From NCBI GenBank assembly GCA_018401435.1, contig JAGYJW010000029.1, forward strand, positions 1-64,000: DNA of 64,000 bases. Reading direction: 5' to 3'. A program made the position numbers and the translations under genes. The notes beneath the pieces were generated by a model, which was not told the origin of the DNA, made no database searches, and saw only the letters and a list, made by a program, of their open reading frames with translations. The DNA is from Deltaproteobacteria bacterium (GTDB taxonomy: Bacteria; Myxococcota_A; UBA796; UBA2385). Positions 47,254 through 55,538 of the stretch are shown piece by piece; positions within the stretch are counted from its first letter, which is position 1, and each line of letters begins with the position of its first letter.

Positions 47254-47634
47254 TCAGTTGAGGTGGATGACCGCGCCGACCACGCGCACATCGCCCTCGG
47301 CGGTGATCGCCGTATCGGCCTCGGAGCGCAGATCGATGCGACCGCCGGCCTCAAGCTGCATGTCTTCGGTGGCGCGAATCCGCACCTGGCGGGCGGACAG
47401 GTCCAGCTGATCGGCCCCGCGCAGGCTGATGCGCGCCACGGGCATGCGCAGCACCGGGCCCTCATCCGTGAGGATCACCTGCAGCTCCACCGCGCCATCG
47501 CGGCCCACCAGCACCAGCTCCTCGCGCTCGGCATCGGTCCGGATCGAGATCTGGCGCCCCGATGGAAGATCGCAGTGCACGTCGGCCTGTCCGGCGTCAA
47601 CGGTGGTGATGTGCAGGTGAGGCTCGTGGGACAT
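47254..47634 (-). CDS. VgrG-tail/gp5-like beta-helix protein
   Basis: 126 residues from ATG 47634 (MSHEPHLHITTVDAGQADVH). The frame is also open upstream to GTG 47712, with a helical leader that may be coding. After a beta-sandwich of ~60 residues, the C-terminus has short hydrophobic repeats with alternating Ile/Leu and polar residues (LDLSARQVRIRATEDMQLEA, then GRIDLRSEADTAITAEGDV). They match the triple-stranded beta-helix needle of VgrG and phage gp5. It lacks the gp27-like and OB-fold parts of complete VgrG. With the PAAR gene 49 bases downstream it looks like a small two-part spike. Family assignment is by motif pattern only. Confidence 0.6.
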   Translation of the reverse strand: MSHEPHLHITTVDAGQADVHCDLPSGRQISIRTDAEREELVLVGRDGAVELQVILTDEGPVLRMPVARISLRGADQLDLSARQVRIRATEDMQLEAGGRIDLRSEADTAITAEGDVRVVGAVIHLN

Positions 47635-47843
47635 CGGGGGCTCCAGGGAAGCAGCAAGGGCAGCATAGGCGTCGGCGAAGCGGGGGGCAATCCGTCGGCG
47701 CACCGAGTCCACCCATGGATTTTTTCGCCCCGGGTCTTCCCATTGCCGGGCGTCAAGGGTTAATGGTGCGCCGTTCCCGGAAGGAACCTCTGCCTTCCGA
47801 AGCCCCCTGCCCATTTCCGGGCCGTTCATGGATGGAGACCAAC

Positions 47844-48140
47844 ATGACCTTCAACCGCTTCGCCGTTCTCGCCAGCCTCGTCCTCGCCACCGCTTGCAGC
47901 TCCAAGGCTGCTTGCGAGGACTACGTGGCCGCTCTCGGCACCTGCGCCTCCGAGGCCGCTGGCGGCGACACCGGCTTCACCGTCGACGCCGACGGTGTCT
48001 GTGACACCGACGCTGCCGCCGAGTACGCGAAGGCCGACTACAACTGCGCCACCGACGCCCTCGAAGGCGGCGACTGCAGCACCCCCGAAGGCTACCTGGC
48101 CGCCGTGGCCGAGGCCGCTGCCTGCTTCACCGCCGAGTAA
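47844..48140 (+). CDS. small cysteine-rich lipoprotein (98 aa)
   Basis: Starts at ATG 47844 with GGAG seven bases upstream; the METN start at 47832 is possible but lacks a good site. Signal and lipobox are LASLVLATACSSKAAC. The mature ~80 residues have six Cys besides the lipobox (for example CEDYVAALGTCASEAA, CDTDAAAEYAKADYNC), which suggests three disulfides, and are very acidic. Similar small lipoproteins with C-E-D-Y...C spacing are common in Myxococcota genomes; function unknown. Divergent from the spike operon across about 200 bases that hold no other gene. Confidence 0.75.
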   Translation: MTFNRFAVLASLVLATACSSKAACEDYVAALGTCASEAAGGDTGFTVDADGVCDTDAAAEYAKADYNCATDALEGGDCSTPEGYLAAVAEAAACFTAE

Positions 48141-49942
48141 GCAGGCGTCCTTCGGGACACCTCGTCGGGCGCCGCGGGCTCTGCCTTCGGCGCCCGACGC
48201 TCGTCTGGGTGCAGAGGATGCGCGGATGCCCCGCTCAGGGTGGGCCGGGGCCCGTCGAAGACCAGGGGACCCCGCTCAGGGGCCGGGCCGGGCTGGCCGG
48301 TGGCCGGCAGTCGCCACAGCGCCCCATCGGGCCCGGTCCAGACCGGTCGCCCCCAGGCGGCCGACAGCATGGGCTCGGGGTCGTAGGCGGCCGAGGGCGG
48401 ATTGCGCCGCCAGGACCGGCGATCCAGCAGGATCCACGCGAAGCCCGCCTCTGCCAGCCGGTCCAGATCGGCCTGCCACAAGGCGGGGGGCGTCCGTCCA
48501 CCCTGGCTGAGCGCCCACAGGTCGTGCACCAAGGGGCTGGCATCCAGGAAGGCCCGCTGGGCAGGAGGGATGAACCAGGGCTGGTTCTCGACCATGGCGC
48601 CCAGCAGGGGGCGGCCATGCAGGTGGGCCCAGGCGACGCTGTTGGGGGCTCGCATCAGGGGCAGCACGACGATCGCCTCTGGGCCCGATGGCGGCGGCAG
48701 GTCGGCCACGGCCTGCCACACCGCCGGCACCGGGAAGGCCCAGGTGGAGAGGGGGAGCTGGCCCACCACCAGCTGCTGCGCGAGCACGCCCGCCGGCAAG
48801 AGCACCGTCAGGCGGGGGCGAATGCGGGCGAGGCCATCGGCGGCGAAGATCACCCAGAAGAGGCCGCCAATGCCCAGCCAGCGGTCGGGGTGGCTCATGC
48901 GGTCCACACCGGGAAACCAGCGCCAGAGCGGGTAGTAGGGCAGCAGCCACCGGTAGCCCAGCAGGTCCTGGGCAGGCCCCAGCGCAAAGGTGGTGCAGAG
49001 CAGGGCGCAGCCCAGCCACAGGCCGCGGCGTTGGCCCAGGCGCAGGCTGAGGGGTGCTGCCAGCAGCAGCACGAGGGGCAGCCAGCCGCGCAGGCCCGGC
49101 GGCTGGGACAGCGAGAGCTGCAGCGCGTCCTGGAAGAGCGGGGAGCTGTGTTCGGCCGTCAAGGGCGCCGCCGGCATCCAGGCCCCCGCGGCAAGTGCCA
49201 GCACCTGGGGCCCCAGGGCCGGGCTCACCAGTAGCAGGGCCAGCCCACCGGCCAGGGCCAGCTCCTTCAGCAGCGCCAGGGGTGGCCGCCGCCGGCGGGC
49301 ATGCAGCAGGAAGAGGGGCAGGCAGGCCAGCAGCATGGCAGCGTAGAACCAGTAGCCCAGCCCCAACAAGGCCAGGCCCGCGCCGGTCAGCGCCGCGGCC
49401 TTGCGCCCCCCCGTCTCGCTCAGCCGCAGCAGGCCCAGCACCGCCAGGGGCAAGCCGACCAGGGCCACCTGGGTCAACCGCAAGCTGCTGATCTGCGCGA
49501 GCAGGGCAGGGGACAGGGCCCAGGCCGCCCCCGCCGCCAGCGCCGGAAGCCGCCGCCCCCAAAGGGCCCAGCCCAGGGGCTGAGAGGCCAGCAGGTTCAG
49601 CGGGATCCAGGCCAGGGCCGACAGGCTCAACCATGCCGGAAAAGGAAGGATAAACCTAAATATTCCAGAGAGCAGCATCTCCAGGATATTGCCCCCGTTC
49701 ATGCGGGCCAGAGGGGCGCCGGTGGGCCAGAAGGTCGCGGGATCCGACAGGTCGAAGCGGCCCGCGGCCACCGCGGCATGCACCTGGTGGTGCAGGTAGA
49801 CGGCGTGCAGGCCATCGTCTTGCGCCACGCCCGGCAGCGCGGTCCACAGCTTCGGCAAGGCGGGCCCGGCCACCAGCAGGGCGCACAGGCCGCCCACCAG
49901 GCAGGCCAGGCCCAGCTCCACGCCCACGGCGCGGCGGTCCAT
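48092..49942 (-). CDS. GT-C-like polytopic membrane protein
   Basis: ATG 49942 overlaps the upstream stop by one base (TGATG). ~616 residues. The N-terminal helix ELGLACLVGGLCALLVAGPA is followed by the loop GVAQDDGLHAVYLHHQVHAA with the paired acidic residues of GT-C enzymes, then ten or so further helices and a soluble C-terminal part (FAWILLDRRSWRRNPPSAAY). In the sequence as given it runs to 48092 and overlaps the small lipoprotein by 49 bases; the last ~35 residues are low complexity, so the real end may be earlier. Likely a glycosyltransferase or flippase-like partner in envelope glycan assembly. Similar to 5360, 31535 and 49942. Confidence 0.65.
   Translation of the reverse strand: MDRRAVGVELGLACLVGGLCALLVAGPALPKLWTALPGVAQDDGLHAVYLHHQVHAAVAAGRFDLSDPATFWPTGAPLARMNGGNILEMLLSGIFRFILPFPAWLSLSALAWIPLNLLASQPLGWALWGRRLPALAAGAAWALSPALLAQISSLRLTQVALVGLPLAVLGLLRLSETGGRKAAALTGAGLALLGLGYWFYAAMLLACLPLFLLHARRRRPPLALLKELALAGGLALLLVSPALGPQVLALAAGAWMPAAPLTAEHSSPLFQDALQLSLSQPPGLRGWLPLVLLLAAPLSLRLGQRRGLWLGCALLCTTFALGPAQDLLGYRWLLPYYPLWRWFPGVDRMSHPDRWLGIGGLFWVIFAADGLARIRPRLTVLLPAGVLAQQLVVGQLPLSTWAFPVPAVWQAVADLPPPSGPEAIVVLPLMRAPNSVAWAHLHGRPLLGAMVENQPWFIPPAQRAFLDASPLVHDLWALSQGGRTPPALWQADLDRLAEAGFAWILLDRRSWRRNPPSAAYDPEPMLSAAWGRPVWTGPDGALWRLPATGQPGPAPERGPLVFDGPRPTLSGASAHPLHPDERRAPKAEPAAPDEVSRRTPAYSAVKQAAASATAAR
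48163..48199. terminator. strong hairpin between convergent genes
   Basis: CGTCGGGCGCC (48163-48173) and GGCGCCCGACG (48189-48199) are perfect 11-base inverted arms with a 15-base loop, 22 bases after the small lipoprotein stop. No T run follows on either strand, so it is a G+C-rich terminator of the kind used in high-GC bacteria, or an mRNA-stabilising stem. It lies within the last codons of the convergent membrane gene if that gene really ends at 48092. Confidence 0.5.
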
Positions 49943-51579
49943 CAGCGCGCCCCCGGGACGCGCCACCAGGCCAGGCCGGCGGCGGAGTCCGTGGGCGGCC
50001 CCCAGGTCTGCTCCAGGCGCAGGGCGAGGCTGGCCCGCTCGGGCGTCTCGGCGAGATCCAGCACCACAAAGGCAAAACCGACTGCATCCAGCTCTGATAG
50101 GGCCGGCAAGGCGCAGCCCTCGCCCTTCTTGGTGCAGAGGTTGAGCCGCTGCAACAGCGGGTGGGCCGGCGGCTGGGCAGAGGCCCGGGGCAGGTCCGAC
50201 AAGGCGCGGCCATGCACGGTGTGGCCCGCCAGCCGGATCGGGTGGTTGGGCTGCAGGTGCTCGCTGAAAAAGGGCAGGTGCAGCACGGCACCTGGGGCGG
50301 GATCGGCCTGCCATTGGGCCCAGGCCTCGACCGGCAGGGGGGTCACCGGCCAGGGCAGGCCAGCCCCGGCCAAGGCGCGCAGGGCATCCACCGAGCCCAG
50401 CAATCCGATGGCCAGCAGCGGCCCCCCCGGCCGCGCCCGGCAGAGCATGCCCGCCAGGCCAAAGACGGCCAACAGGGCGCAGCGGTAATATTGGCCCCCC
50501 CGCGCGAGGGGGAAGTCCATCCAACGCAAGGCGAGGGCCGGCAAGGCCAGGGGGCGACCCGCCACCAGGACGGGGGCCCCCTGCCAGGCCAACACCGGAC
50601 CCATCGCCAGGATCAAGCCCAGCAACAGCGGAAAGAGCCAGGCCCGCCGACCCCGCCCCCAGGCCAGGGCCCCCAGCAGCAGGATGAGGCCCACATAGGG
50701 CTGGTGCACCACGAAGGTGCGCACCTGCACATCCATCTGGCCCAGAAACAGGCTGTCGAGATCGGCGATGGGCGAGGGAGTGGACCACAGATCGGGCCAG
50801 CCCTCGGACCCGAAATTGGGCCGAAAGAGGTCCGATGCGGCATCGAAGTCCCCCGGGCGCAGCCAGGCCTGGGCCAGCAGCAGCCCTCCCACCGCCAGGG
50901 CCAGGCCCGGCAGGCTCCGCCGAAGGCCCACGCGCCAGGCCACCCAGGGCGCCAGAAAGCCCGCGAGCATGCCCAGATAGGGGCTGGTCAAGGCGCCCAG
51001 GGCCCACAGCGGAAGCACCCCCAAGAGGCGCCAGGGCCGCTCGCCGGCCTGCACCAGGGACAGCAGCAGCAGGGGCAGCACCCAGCTCTGGGCATTCTCG
51101 ATCTGCCCCGATGCGGCCGCCCCCAGGCTGACGGGCGCAAGGCCAAAGAGCAGCCCGGCCGCCCACAATCCCATGGGTGTGGCATCGGGTTCCAGGCGGC
51201 GCAGCAGGCGGATCATCGCAACCGCCCCCAGCGCCGGCCCCAGCAAGGCGCTGAGGTTGACCACCAGAGCGGCGACAGCAGCGGCGGCAGCAGGGCCCAC
51301 CGCCATCACCGCCCAGGCCACATAGCGGGCCCGGTGTTGCACCGGAAAGCCGGCCTGGGTCGTGGGATCGGGCCAGTGGCCCTGCCAGAGGGCCCCGCCG
51401 ATGACATCACCCGCCCAGCCATGCACCCCATGAAAGGGGTTGGCCAGCGTCGTGGTGGCCGGATCGAGCAGCCAGCCCGCGTGCAAAGGCAGCTGCAGGA
51501 GCAGACACAGCGCGGCCGCGGTCAGCTCGGGCCGCAGACGGGAGCGCGCGGCCGGCAGGAGCGGGGCGCGCGGCCCCAA
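49942..51579 (-). CDS. GT-C-like polytopic membrane protein
   Basis: 545 residues from TTG 51579, four bases after the upstream stop. N-terminal helix LTAAALCLLLQLPLHAGWLL, then a loop with NPFHGVHGWAGDVIGG, about ten helices, and a soluble C-terminal part with AVLHLPFFSEHLQPNHPI and FAFVVLDLAETPERASLALR. That tail resembles the C-termini of the other GT-C proteins in the window (each has a D/E-rich strand near the end). The TTG start is uncertain. It forms a three-gene unit with the small membrane protein before it and the GT-C gene after it. Confidence 0.65.
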   Translation of the reverse strand: MGPRAPLLPAARSRLRPELTAAALCLLLQLPLHAGWLLDPATTTLANPFHGVHGWAGDVIGGALWQGHWPDPTTQAGFPVQHRARYVAWAVMAVGPAAAAAVAALVVNLSALLGPALGAVAMIRLLRRLEPDATPMGLWAAGLLFGLAPVSLGAAASGQIENAQSWVLPLLLLSLVQAGERPWRLLGVLPLWALGALTSPYLGMLAGFLAPWVAWRVGLRRSLPGLALAVGGLLLAQAWLRPGDFDAASDLFRPNFGSEGWPDLWSTPSPIADLDSLFLGQMDVQVRTFVVHQPYVGLILLLGALAWGRGRRAWLFPLLLGLILAMGPVLAWQGAPVLVAGRPLALPALALRWMDFPLARGGQYYRCALLAVFGLAGMLCRARPGGPLLAIGLLGSVDALRALAGAGLPWPVTPLPVEAWAQWQADPAPGAVLHLPFFSEHLQPNHPIRLAGHTVHGRALSDLPRASAQPPAHPLLQRLNLCTKKGEGCALPALSELDAVGFAFVVLDLAETPERASLALRLEQTWGPPTDSAAGLAWWRVPGAR

Positions 51580-51583
51580 CCGA

Positions 51584-51832
51584 TCAGCGCGCCTCGGCCG
51601 GGTCCTTGAAGTCCCGGTCGAGGATGGGCGGCGTCACGGTGCCGCTCTCCTTGCCCTGCGCCTTGGCCATCACCTGCTCGCCCATGATGGTGGTGAAGAC
51701 GCCACCGATCACATTGGCCACCACCGGCATCATGAAGCCGAAGGTGGCGAGGGCGCACACCATGCCGAAGCAGACGAAGAACAGGAGCACCAGGTACAGA
51801 GGGTCCGTCATCGCGTGAAAGAGACTGTCCAT
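51584..51832 (-). CDS. small membrane protein (82 aa)
   Basis: ATG 51832 (MDSLFHAMTDPLYLVLLFF) gives two closely spaced hydrophobic segments, LYLVLLFFVCFGMVCALATF and FMMPVVANVIGGVFTTI, followed by a polar tail. A longer open frame upstream lacks any signal character. Not recognised. It stops five bases before the GT-C gene on the same strand and might be an accessory subunit. Confidence 0.6.
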   Translation of the reverse strand: MDSLFHAMTDPLYLVLLFFVCFGMVCALATFGFMMPVVANVIGGVFTTIMGEQVMAKAQGKESGTVTPPILDRDFKDPAEAR

Positions 51833-51938
51833 GGGGGGCGCCCTCAACAGATGGACTCGCGGATTAGCCTGTGACCGCAGGGCTGGCCACCCCTCCCGTC
51901 GAGGGCCGCCAATCCCGACCCAGAGCCCTGGACCCGCC

Positions 51939-53666
51939 ATGCCCCACATCAACATCCGCGACCTCGGACGCCTGCGGGAGATCACCGCGGTGCTGGTGCG
52001 CCACGGCTTTGGTCACCTGCTGCGCCAGGCCGGGCTGGAGGCCGATGGCGACCCCGAAGAGACCAGCCTGCCCCTGGCCCGCCGCATCCGGCTGGCCCTG
52101 GGCGAGCTGGGCCCCACCTTCGTCAAGCTGGGCCAGGTGCTCAGCGTGCGCCCCGACATCGTGCCCGCCGACATCATCGCCGAGCTGGAGGCCTTGCAGG
52201 ATCGCGTCCCCCCCTCGGATTTCGACGCGGTGGCCGAGGCGCTGGCCCTGGAGTTGGGCGCCCCCATCGTCGAGCGCTTCGCCGAGTTCGACCCCCAACC
52301 CATCGCCTGCGCCTCCATCGCCCAGGTGCACCGGGCCGTGCTGCCCGATGGACAGGTGGTGGCGGTCAAGATCCAGCGCCCGGGCATCGAAGCCCGCATC
52401 CAGAGCGACCTGCACATCCTCTATTCCCTGGCCCACCTGCTCACCGGCCGCGTGACCATCCCCGGCCTGTACACGCCGGTGGGCATCGTCCGGGAATTCG
52501 AGGCCGCCATCGTGCAGGAGCTGGACTTCTTGCAAGAGGCCCGCGCCTTGACGCGCTTTCGCCGGAACTTCGAGAAGAGCCGGCAGATCACCGCTCCCGA
52601 GGTGCACGCCGAGCTGTCCACCCGCCGGGTGCTGGTGATGGAGATGCTGGATGGGCGCCGCATCGGACAGCTCAAGGACGAGCCCGAAGCCGCCGCCCGG
52701 GCCCTGCGCATCCTCATCGACGCCACCTACCAGCAGGTCTTCGAGCACGGCTTCTTTCACGGGGATCCCCACCCCGGCAATGTGCTCATCCTGGAGGATG
52801 GGCGCCTGGGCTTTCTGGACTTCGGGCTGACCGGGGCACTGAGCGCGGAGATGCAGGATGTGATCGTCTCGCTCTTCATCGGCCTGGTGCAGCAAGACAG
52901 CGAGAGCGTGGCCTTGACCCTCTACCAGGCCGGCGCCACCGACGGCCGGGTGGATCTCAAGGGCTTCCGCCGCGAGATCGAGCGCCTGATGACCAAATAC
53001 CATGGGGCCACCCTCGAAGAGCTGGGGGACAGGGCCAGCCTGCTGGAGTTCATCGGCGTGGCCAGCCGCTTCCGCATCCGGCTGGTGCCCGAATACGCAG
53101 TGCTGGCGCGCACGGCCTCCATCCTGGACGGCATCGCCCGGCAGCTCACCCCCGACCTCGACATCGTGGCCGAGGTCGCGCCCTTCGCCCAGAAGCTCGC
53201 GGTGTCGCGCTTCTCGCCCCAGCGCGTCTCGGCCGACGCCTTTCGCCTGCTGCAGCACGCCCAGCTGGCCCTGCGCGACCTGCCGGTGGGCATGAACCAG
53301 CTGATGGTGGACCTGGAGCGCGGCAACCTCAGCCTGCGCACCGTGGACCCCGACGCCGCCCAGCTGCGCGAGGAGATCCGCCACGCGGGCGTTCGCGTGG
53401 CCATCGCCACCTGCGCCTCGGGCCTGGGCCTCGCCGGCGCCGTGCTGCTGGCGCCCTATGCCGGGCCCCCCTGGACAGTCGGCGTGCTCAGCCTCATCGG
53501 AGGCGGGCTGATGCTGCTGTCCATCCTGTCGTTGTGGGGTCTCTTCGCCCATTATCTCTTTGCCGCCCGCATCCACCCCCGCGAGTGGCGCCGGCGCGGT
53601 CTGGCCATCTTGCGCTTCTTCGTGGGCAGCCGAGGTGGGGGGGGCAAGGGCCCCGGTCGAAGCTGA
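51939..53666 (+). CDS. ABC1/UbiB family atypical kinase
   Basis: 575 residues from ATG 51939. All family marks are present: the KxGQ motif VKLGQVLSVRPDIVP, the Ala-rich nucleotide loop CASIAQVHRAV, VAVKIQRPGI, EFEAAIVQELDFLQEA, HGFFHGDPHPGNVL with the catalytic Asp, and LGFLDFGLTGALS. Two C-terminal hydrophobic helices (ASGLGLAGAVLLAPYAG and VGVLSLIGGGLMLLSILSLW) anchor it to the membrane. Such proteins support ubiquinone/isoprenoid-lipid metabolism and have ATPase activity; the name ubiB is used only for the one in the ubiquinone pathway, which cannot be shown here. Intact frame throughout. Confidence 0.92.
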   Translation: MPHINIRDLGRLREITAVLVRHGFGHLLRQAGLEADGDPEETSLPLARRIRLALGELGPTFVKLGQVLSVRPDIVPADIIAELEALQDRVPPSDFDAVAEALALELGAPIVERFAEFDPQPIACASIAQVHRAVLPDGQVVAVKIQRPGIEARIQSDLHILYSLAHLLTGRVTIPGLYTPVGIVREFEAAIVQELDFLQEARALTRFRRNFEKSRQITAPEVHAELSTRRVLVMEMLDGRRIGQLKDEPEAAARALRILIDATYQQVFEHGFFHGDPHPGNVLILEDGRLGFLDFGLTGALSAEMQDVIVSLFIGLVQQDSESVALTLYQAGATDGRVDLKGFRREIERLMTKYHGATLEELGDRASLLEFIGVASRFRIRLVPEYAVLARTASILDGIARQLTPDLDIVAEVAPFAQKLAVSRFSPQRVSADAFRLLQHAQLALRDLPVGMNQLMVDLERGNLSLRTVDPDAAQLREEIRHAGVRVAIATCASGLGLAGAVLLAPYAGPPWTVGVLSLIGGGLMLLSILSLWGLFAHYLFAARIHPREWRRRGLAILRFFVGSRGGGGKGPGRS

Positions 53667-53810
53667 GGGCGCGGGACCCCAGGGGGCATGCCCGCAGAGT
53701 TCCAACCGTGATAGGCTCCAGCGCTCGCAGGATCGGCCCGATGAGGCCGGCGTGAACAGTCGCGCCCGGCCCCGGGGCAGCGCGGCCCCCCCGACAGGTG
53801 GAAGAGACAC

Positions 53811-55520
53811 GTGGCGGATTCAAAGCAGCACCACTTCTCGCGCGGTGACGTCATCTCGCGACGCTATGAGATCGAGCGCGAGCTGGGCTCTGGCCTGGTG
53901 GGGGCGACCTACCTGGCGCGCCACATCTCGACGGGGAAGCCCATCTGCCTGAAGGTCCTGCGGGCCGGAATGGTGGACGACGCCCCCGATCGCGAGCGCT
54001 ACGAGTCCGCCTTTGCGCGCATTCGCGCCATCGACCAGGCCGGGCTGATCAAGCTCGAAGAGGTCGGCTACCACGAAGGCGCCGCCTACTTCACCGAAGA
54101 ATACTTCGAGAGCCAGAATCTCCGGCAGCTGATCGACGAGTACCAGGCTGAGCAGCGCAGCTTTACCCTGCAAGAAGCATGCCAGATCGCCACCAACGTC
54201 CTGGACGCCGTGGCCGGCCTGCACGACGCCGAGGTCGTCCACCGCAACCTCAAGCCCGAGAATGTGCTGGTCCAGTCCCGGCGCACCGGCCCCGGCGGCA
54301 AGAATATCGTCCGCACGGTCAAGGTCACCGATGGCGGCCTGGCCGAGATGATCCGGCCCCAGGTCTTCGCCCAGACCTACATCAACCGCAGCGAGGCCCG
54401 CTACCTCGCACCCGAGATGGGCGGCTTCGACCAGGCAGGCTCCCCCTCGGCCGACATCTACTCCGTCGGCGTGATGCTCTATGAGCTGCTGGTGGGGCAG
54501 CCCCCGCGGGGCACCTACCTGTCGCCCACCCAGCTGCGCGGCGACCTGCCCGAACACATCGACGATGTGGTCGAGCTGGCCCTCGGCGCCAACCCCGAGG
54601 ACCGCTACCCCAGCGCCCGGGACATGATCAACGACATCCAGCGCTCCTTCTCGGGGGAGATGGAGGATGTGCGCACAGGGCCCAACATCAAGAGAATCGC
54701 CATCGCCGTCGGCGCGGGGCTCGCGGTGCTGGGCCTGGCCGGCGCCTACCTCGAGACCCGCGAGACCCCCGACCCGGTCGAGGATATGCGCATCGCCGAC
54801 GACCAGCTGCGTCGCGCCGTCGCTGCCCGCACCCAGACCCCCACCGACGAAGAGCTGCGCACCAAGACCGAAGCCCACCCCGAGATGCTCTACATCCCCA
54901 ACGGGCCCTTCGTGATGGGGCGCCTGAACCAGGAAGACGTCACCCGGGTGGCCTCGCGCAGCGAACCCATCGCCACCGAGGTCACAGTGGGCGGCTTCTA
55001 CATCGATCGCTTCGAATTCCCCAACCGCCTGCAAGACAAGGACGGCAAGCCCGTTCGCCCGGTGGCCAAGGCCTCCTGGACCGAGGCCGACAACGCCTGC
55101 CGCGAGCTGGGCAAGCGCCTGTGCACCGAACAGGAGTGGGAGAAGGCCTGCAAGGGCCCCGCCAACTGGATCTACTCCTATGGCGACAGCTACGACGAGG
55201 AGATGTGCGGCCGCGGCATCGAGGCCACCTACAACCTCGGTGACGCCGAGAGCTGCGTCAGCGGCTATGGTGTGATGGGCATGAGCGGCGGCCCCCGCGA
55301 ATGGACGGGCAGCGTGTCGGGCCAGAAGGGCAACCGGCGCGTGGTCAAGGGCGGCCTGCGGGCCAACAATGGCCGCGGCAGCCGCTGCGCCTTCGCGGTG
55401 GACGAGAGCATCGGCTATGCCGACGCCACCCTCAGCTTCCGGTGCTGCCTGGACGATGACGCGGCCCCGGCCACGCCGGCGCCCGGGTCTGAGCCCACCC
55501 AGGGCGACGCCCCCGAATAG
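53811..55520 (+). CDS. pseudokinase - transmembrane - FGE-like (SUMF1) fusion protein
   Basis: 569 residues from GTG 53811, with GGAAGAG upstream. Kinase-like domain (about 15-270): SRRYEIERELGSGLVGATYL and CLKVL with the lysine, but the catalytic loop is VHRNLKPEN (HRN instead of HRD) and the metal motif is VTDGGLAEM (DGG instead of DFG), so phosphotransfer is doubtful. A membrane helix (IAIAVGAGLAVLGLAGAYL) follows. Then ~200 residues of formylglycine-generating-enzyme/sulfatase-modifying fold: HPEMLYIPNGPFVMG, FYIDRFEFPN, VAKASWTEADNACRELGKRL and RRVVKGGLRANNGRGSRCAF. Catalytic cysteines of true FGE are not all evident. It follows UbiB and is probably a signalling or receptor protein. Confidence 0.8.
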   Translation: MADSKQHHFSRGDVISRRYEIERELGSGLVGATYLARHISTGKPICLKVLRAGMVDDAPDRERYESAFARIRAIDQAGLIKLEEVGYHEGAAYFTEEYFESQNLRQLIDEYQAEQRSFTLQEACQIATNVLDAVAGLHDAEVVHRNLKPENVLVQSRRTGPGGKNIVRTVKVTDGGLAEMIRPQVFAQTYINRSEARYLAPEMGGFDQAGSPSADIYSVGVMLYELLVGQPPRGTYLSPTQLRGDLPEHIDDVVELALGANPEDRYPSARDMINDIQRSFSGEMEDVRTGPNIKRIAIAVGAGLAVLGLAGAYLETRETPDPVEDMRIADDQLRRAVAARTQTPTDEELRTKTEAHPEMLYIPNGPFVMGRLNQEDVTRVASRSEPIATEVTVGGFYIDRFEFPNRLQDKDGKPVRPVAKASWTEADNACRELGKRLCTEQEWEKACKGPANWIYSYGDSYDEEMCGRGIEATYNLGDAESCVSGYGVMGMSGGPREWTGSVSGQKGNRRVVKGGLRANNGRGSRCAFAVDESIGYADATLSFRCCLDDDAAPATPAPGSEPTQGDAPE

Positions 55521-55538
55521 GGCGCTTCAGACCGCCTT

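Noticed and set aside
51864-53810. A 648-residue minus-strand open frame
   Set aside because: Antisense to the UbiB gene with complete kinase motifs; His/Gln/Gly-rich product.
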